A stretch of 64,000 nucleotides of DNA from Lachnospiraceae bacterium (lineage in GTDB: Bacteria > Bacillota > Clostridia > Lachnospirales > Bianqueaceae). The notes beneath the pieces are model-generated. The model was given only the letters and a program-made list of their open reading frames with translations. It was not told where the DNA came from and ran no database searches. Positions 60,572 through 64,000 of the stretch are shown in pieces. Position numbers and translations under genes: made by a program. The stretch covers positions 148,950 to 212,949 of the forward strand of contig JAAWDX010000012.1 of NCBI GenBank assembly GCA_022794035.1, in the 5' to 3' direction. Each line of letters begins with the position of its first letter. The first letter of the stretch is position 1.

Positions 60572-61063
60572 ATGGATTACACTCTTTTAGCACAGCAGCT
60601 GCAGGCCCTTCTGGAAGACGAGCGCTGCTTCCTGCCCAATCTGGCCAACGCCAGTGCGCTGCTCTTCAGCCAGCTGCCCGATCTCAATTGGGCCGGCTTC
60701 TATCTGACCCAGCAGACGCCTGAGCCTTGCCTTGTGCTAGGCCCCTTTCAGGGCCTGCCCGCCTGCATCCGCATTCCTTGGGGAAAGGGCGTTTGCGGCA
60801 CAGCCGCCAAACTTGACCAGGTGCAGCGCATTGATGATGTGCACCAGTTCCCGGGTCACATTGCCTGCGACGGCGCTTCCAATTCTGAAATCGTGATCCC
60901 CATCCACGCTCAAAATCGGGTCGTGGGTGTTTTGGATATTGACAGTCCGCTCTTCTCCCGCTTCACTAAAGCGGATGAAGAGGGTCTTGTGCGGCTTGTT
61001 CAGATCATAGAAGCCGCCTGTGATTTTACTACTCTATCATTTAAAGGAGGACAACAATTATGA
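60572..61063 (+). CDS. Free methionine-(R)-sulfoxide reductase (GAF domain)
   Basis: 163 residues from the ATG at 60572 (MDYTLLAQ), after AAAGGAG. GAF-fold protein with the fRMsr cysteines in PACIRIPWGKGVC and HIACDGASNSEIVIP, all three present. It reduces free Met-R-sulfoxide with thioredoxin, protecting against oxidant damage. The stop overlaps the ddh start as ATGA. Co-transcription with lysine-pathway genes is unusual. Confidence 0.88.
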   Translation: MDYTLLAQQLQALLEDERCFLPNLANASALLFSQLPDLNWAGFYLTQQTPEPCLVLGPFQGLPACIRIPWGKGVCGTAAKLDQVQRIDDVHQFPGHIACDGASNSEIVIPIHAQNRVVGVLDIDSPLFSRFTKADEEGLVRLVQIIEAACDFTTLSFKGGQQL

Positions 61064-62040
61064 TTCGTATTGGTATTTATGGGTACGGAAACCTTGGACG
61101 CGGCGTTGAATGCGCAATCGCCCAAAATCCTGACATGCAGCTGGTAGGCGTTTTCACGCGCCGCGACCCGCATACGCTTTCCCCGCTCTCTGGCGCTCCC
61201 GCCTATCATGTAGATGAGGCGCTGCACATGCAGGATCAGATCGATGTCATGATCCTCTGCGGAGGCAGCGCTACCGATCTGCCGCAGCAGACACCGGCCA
61301 TGGCCGCTCATTTCAACGTCATCGACAGCTTTGATACGCATGCCAACATCCCTCAGCACTTTGCTGCTGTAAATGCCGCTGCTGAAAAGAGCGGCAAGGT
61401 TGCCATTATTTCTGTAGGCTGGGATCCCGGTATGTTTTCTGTCAACCGCCTCTATGCTGAGTCCATCCTGCCGCAGGGACAGTTCTATACCTTCTGGGGC
61501 AAGGGCGTCAGCCAGGGACATTCCGATGCGATCCGCCGCATTCCCGGCGTAAAGGATGCGCGCCAGTATACGATCCCGGTTCCGGCCGCTTTAGATGCTG
61601 TGCGCAGCGGCTCTCAGCCAGAGCTTTCTACACGCGAAAAGCATACGCGCGAATGCTTTGTCGTCGCTGAAGAAGGAGCCGATCTAAAGGCTATCGAAAC
61701 GGCCATTGTCACCATGCCCAATTATTTTGCTGATTATGACACAACTGTACATTTTATTTCGGAAGAGGAACTACAGCGGGACCATGCCGGCATTCCCCAC
61801 GGCGGCTTTGTCATCCATACCGGAAAAACCGGCTGGAACCAGGAAAATAATCATGTGATCGAATACAGCTTAAAGCTGGATTCCAATCCCGAATTTACTT
61901 CTTCCGTCTTGGTCTCCTATGCACGCGCCGCCTATCGCCTGCAGCAGGAGGGACAGTCCGGCTGCAAGACCGTACTTGATATTGCTCCCTCCTATTTAAG
62001 CGCTAAAAGCGGCGATGCCCTGCGCGCTGCTCTTCTTTAA
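61060..62040 (+). CDS. ddh: meso-Diaminopimelate D-dehydrogenase
   Basis: 326 residues, usual Ddh length. It starts IRIGIYGYGNLGRGVE with the NADP loop, then TRRDP, GGSATDLP, SVGWDPGMFSVNRLY, WGKGVSQGHSDAIRRI and the C-terminal GGFVIHTGKTG. It converts tetrahydrodipicolinate directly to meso-DAP, the one-step lysine/peptidoglycan branch. It overlaps the fRMsr gene by 4 bp and has AAAGGAGG upstream. The decarboxylase follows after 23 bp. Confidence 0.95.
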   Translation: MIRIGIYGYGNLGRGVECAIAQNPDMQLVGVFTRRDPHTLSPLSGAPAYHVDEALHMQDQIDVMILCGGSATDLPQQTPAMAAHFNVIDSFDTHANIPQHFAAVNAAAEKSGKVAIISVGWDPGMFSVNRLYAESILPQGQFYTFWGKGVSQGHSDAIRRIPGVKDARQYTIPVPAALDAVRSGSQPELSTREKHTRECFVVAEEGADLKAIETAIVTMPNYFADYDTTVHFISEEELQRDHAGIPHGGFVIHTGKTGWNQENNHVIEYSLKLDSNPEFTSSVLVSYARAAYRLQQEGQSGCKTVLDIAPSYLSAKSGDALRAALL

Positions 62041-62063
62041 TCTTTCAGGAAAGGACTTTCTCC

Positions 62064-63509
62064 ATGAATCTTGAAGATATTTATCAGGCATACTGCCAAA
62101 AAGATATTTATCCGTATCATATGCCCGGCCATAAACGCAATACGGCGATGCTGCAGATGGCCAACCCTTATGGCCTCGATTTCACCGAAATCGACGGCCT
62201 GGATGATCTGCATGAGGCCAGTGCGCACCTGGACCGCGACTCCATTTTAGCCAATGCCATGCGCAGAGCCGCTCGTCTATTTGGCGCCCGGCGCAGCCTC
62301 TATCTGGTTGGCGGCAGTACAGCCGGCCTTGTTTGCTCGATTTTGGCCTGCACGCGGCGCGGCGATGAAATTCTGATTCCGCGCAACTGCCACAAATCGG
62401 TTTATAACGCGCTGGCGCTGGCAGGGCTTAAGCCCGTTTATATTTATCCCTCTGTTGATGAAAGCTTTGGCGTATACGCTAACCTGCAGCCCCAGGATGT
62501 CAAAAATGCATTAGACGCGCATCCTGACATTCGTTTGGCTGTGTTGGTATCGCCCACCTTTGACGGAATTGTCTCTGACGTTACTGCAATCGCGGAAACG
62601 GTTCACGCACATGGCATTCCGCTGCTGGTGGATGAGGCCCACGGACCGCATCTTGGCTTTTCGCCCGATTTTCCGGACAGCGCAGTCCACCGCGGCGCTG
62701 ATATTGTGGTTCAGAGTCTGCATAAGACCTTGCCTGTACTGACGCAGACCTCGATCCTCCATATATGCAGCGATCGCATCGATGAACAGAACCTTGTTCG
62801 CCAGCTGGCCGTAATCGAATCGACCAGCCCCTCCTATGTGCTGATGGCCAGCGCTGATAAATGTGTGGATCTGCTGGAGCAGCAGGGTCCGGAATTATTT
62901 TCTGTTTATTATCAGCGCCTGCAGCAGTTTTCTGAGCAGATGAAAGCACTGAAGCACCTGCGTGTATTAGGCATGGGAAACGATGATATCAAGACGCATC
63001 CCCATATTTTCGCCTATGATCCGGGCAAAATCCTGATTTCTACGCGCGGCACCACGCTGACCGGAGCAGAGCTGTATGCTGTCCTGCTTGACAAATACCG
63101 CCTGCAGATGGAAATGAAGCTGCGGGATATGGTGCTGGCTATGACGAGCATCTGTGATACCCAGGAAGGATTTGACCGCCTTGCCGCCGCTCTGCTGGAA
63201 ATTGATGCCGGGCTTAAAGACGGAGCGCCAGGCGCCGCTTTCACCTTAAAGCAATGCGAATTTTCGGTTCCGACCATTTCACCGGCCGAGGCTATGGAGC
63301 GCGCCAGCGTTATGCGCTCTCCTGAGGAAGCAGCCGGCCATATCGCCCGTGAATTTGTTTACGCATATCCGCCCGGCATTCCCTATATTGTGCCCGGCGA
63401 GACCATCGAAAGCTCTACACTGGAAACCATGCGTCAGATGCAGGCAAGCGGAATTCGCTTAATCAGCACCTGCCATCAATATCCTGATTTTATTGAGACC
63501 TGTGAATAA
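62064..63509 (+). CDS. Orn/Lys/Arg decarboxylase-family PLP enzyme
   Basis: 481 residues, the short aspartate-aminotransferase-fold form without the wing domain (compare YaaO/SpeA of Bacillus). Blocks: YHMPGHKRN, FGARRSLYLVGGSTAG, LVSPTFDGIVSD, VDEAHGPHLGF and the PLP Lys in QSLHKTLPVLTQ. It decarboxylates a basic amino acid, giving cadaverine, putrescine or agmatine; position after ddh favours lysine. AGGAAAGGAC precedes the ATG. Last gene of the operon. Confidence 0.88.
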   Translation: MNLEDIYQAYCQKDIYPYHMPGHKRNTAMLQMANPYGLDFTEIDGLDDLHEASAHLDRDSILANAMRRAARLFGARRSLYLVGGSTAGLVCSILACTRRGDEILIPRNCHKSVYNALALAGLKPVYIYPSVDESFGVYANLQPQDVKNALDAHPDIRLAVLVSPTFDGIVSDVTAIAETVHAHGIPLLVDEAHGPHLGFSPDFPDSAVHRGADIVVQSLHKTLPVLTQTSILHICSDRIDEQNLVRQLAVIESTSPSYVLMASADKCVDLLEQQGPELFSVYYQRLQQFSEQMKALKHLRVLGMGNDDIKTHPHIFAYDPGKILISTRGTTLTGAELYAVLLDKYRLQMEMKLRDMVLAMTSICDTQEGFDRLAAALLEIDAGLKDGAPGAAFTLKQCEFSVPTISPAEAMERASVMRSPEEAAGHIAREFVYAYPPGIPYIVPGETIESSTLETMRQMQASGIRLISTCHQYPDFIETCE

Positions 63510-63660
63510 GCTTTGAGGCAAGCGCAGGCCTTTGAGGCAGGTGTCTGTGCAGTCGCTGGCCAGATGTCTGTGCAGTCGCTGCCCGCTCCTCCCGCCGCCA
63601 ATGGCGGAAATGGACGATATAGCTGAATTTTTTCTGCCACATGTGGCGGAACCCGAGTTA
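63510..63660. repeat. Intergenic repeats after the decarboxylase gene, incl. dispersed element copy 3
   Basis: TGTCTGTGCAGTCGCTG occurs twice (63542-63558 and 63565-63581). The dispersed intergenic element starts at 63595 (CCGCCAATGGCGGAAAT, then GACGATATAGCTGA) and continues GAATTTTTTCTGCC. No coding potential seen. Confidence 0.7.
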
Positions 63661-63692
63661 AATGGCGGAAAGCTTCCGCCATTTTTCTTTTT
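63661..63692 (+). terminator. Terminator of the fRMsr-ddh-decarboxylase operon
   Basis: Ten-bp arms AATGGCGGAA/TTCCGCCATT with a three-base centre and a T-rich tail; part of the dispersed hairpin family. Confidence 0.85.
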
Positions 63693-63810
63693 AGAAGACT
63701 TACCAACTGAGAGAGTTCCGCTATTTTACAACTGTTCCGCCATACATGGGAGAAAAAGTTCAGCTATATTGCTAATTCTTAAAAAGCTGACTGAAGAAAA
63801 ATAAAGCATA
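63693..63810. other. Non-coding remainder between terminators
   Basis: Contains further degenerate pieces of the element (TTCCGC, TTCCGCCATACATGG, GTTCAGCTATA) but no gene with a ribosome site. Confidence 0.5.
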
Positions 63811-63845
63811 AAAAGAGGATGCTGCCATGCTTGCAGCATCCTCTT
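63811..63845 (-). terminator. Terminator of the right-edge surface-protein gene
   Basis: Thirteen-bp perfect stem AAGAGGATGCTGC/GCAGCATCCTCTT with a 7-nt loop, followed on the minus strand by TTTT and a T-rich tail. Confidence 0.9.
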
Positions 63846-63849
63846 ACTT

Positions 63850-64000
63850 TTATCTAGCAAAGCGTCTCTTGATGAGGAGTAAGACTGCCATCGCCAGCAC
63901 TGCTCCCAGCAGCACCGCCATCATCGGCCTCATCCCTTCATCTCCTGTCGCCGGCCCTACATTGTCGATCTTTCCATCTCCATCTGCATCGATGTTCTTA
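63850..64000 (-). CDS. C-terminus of a sortase-type surface protein, partial
   Basis: Only the last 50 codons are visible; the gene continues off the right edge. They encode NIDADGDGKIDN, a calcium-loop or dockerin-like motif, then PATGDEG, a hydrophobic segment of about 20 residues and KRRFAR. The sorting signal has the same ATGD(Q/E)G form as the 1441-residue surface protein at 15.4-19.8 kb, implying one sortase class handles both. Confidence 0.8.
   Translation of the reverse strand, partial: KNIDADGDGKIDNVGPATGDEGMRPMMAVLLGAVLAMAVLLLIKRRFAR

Overview
The window looks like a chromosomal segment of an anaerobic, low-to-mid GC Firmicute, most likely a gut Clostridia of the Lachnospiraceae type. 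The evidence is gene content: DnaD-type and DnaC/DnaI-type primosome proteins, a CwlD-like amidase of the spore cortex type, meso-diaminopimelate dehydrogenase, HxlR and OmpR-family regulators, B12-dependent radical SAM enzymes, an extracytoplasmic GH18 protein, and surface proteins ending in a variant TGD sorting signal. Nearly every gene has a strong AGGAGG-type ribosome binding site, and many promoters fit TTGACA-17-TATAAT closely. No rRNA, tRNA, CRISPR array, transposase or prophage gene was seen.

Layout, left to right. 1-4.3 kb: a partial DUF362 protein and a heterodimeric ABC exporter pair (minus strand). 4.5-11 kb: a sugar-isomerase-like protein (plus), then a minus-strand block of rpiB, an L-threonylcarbamoyladenylate synthase, cwlD, hflX and a GH18 protein. 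11.2-15.3 kb: uvrC and a MATE exporter (plus), convergent with a plsC acyltransferase. 15.4-23.4 kb (minus): a 1441-residue cell-wall surface protein, gapA, an MFS transporter and a glycerophosphodiesterase; the last belongs to an operon running pth, mfd, foldase, glycerophosphodiesterase (22.5-28.6 kb). 28.7-30.2 kb: an unplaced nuclease-like protein and a 0.7-kb non-coding stretch with structured repeats. 30.2-33.9 kb (plus): murC, a cluster of five DnaA boxes, and a dnaD-dnaI primosome pair. 34-37.1 kb: an HxlR regulator, a degenerate metallo-beta-lactamase-fold protein and a macrodomain/SirTM ADP-ribosylation pair.

37.1-42.5 kb (minus): one operon of ctpA-type protease, membrane protein, L,D-transpeptidase lipoprotein, nth, M18 aminopeptidase and a small membrane protein. 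42.7-45.6 kb: an orphan MsmK/UgpC-type ATPase, a YitT protein and an SDR reductase. 45.6-52.1 kb: argF followed at short spacing by a fucosidase, a second TIM-barrel protein and a B12 radical SAM protein, with argG divergent. 52.2-55.1 kb (minus): lipoprotein, atypical response regulator, cysS. 55.1-55.9 kb: two tandem 270-nt non-coding repeats, then the structured leader of a small acidic membrane protein that precedes rlmD. 57.8-63.5 kb: a MalY-type lyase, a second MATE exporter, and an fRMsr-ddh-decarboxylase operon. The right edge holds the C-terminus of another sortase-type surface protein.

The regions most worth a second look are non-coding: the tandem repeats at 55.15-55.69 kb with two mutually exclusive helices, the 42-bp-phased TAGTMGTG motif at 29.6-30.0 kb, the DnaA-box cluster in front of the helicase-loader genes, and a dispersed intergenic hairpin family whose stems change in a compensatory way. 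Among proteins, the macrodomain/SirTM pair without its usual GcvH-L and LplA partners and the response regulator with a damaged phosphorylation pocket stand out. All functional names rest on motif recognition by eye; no database search was run.
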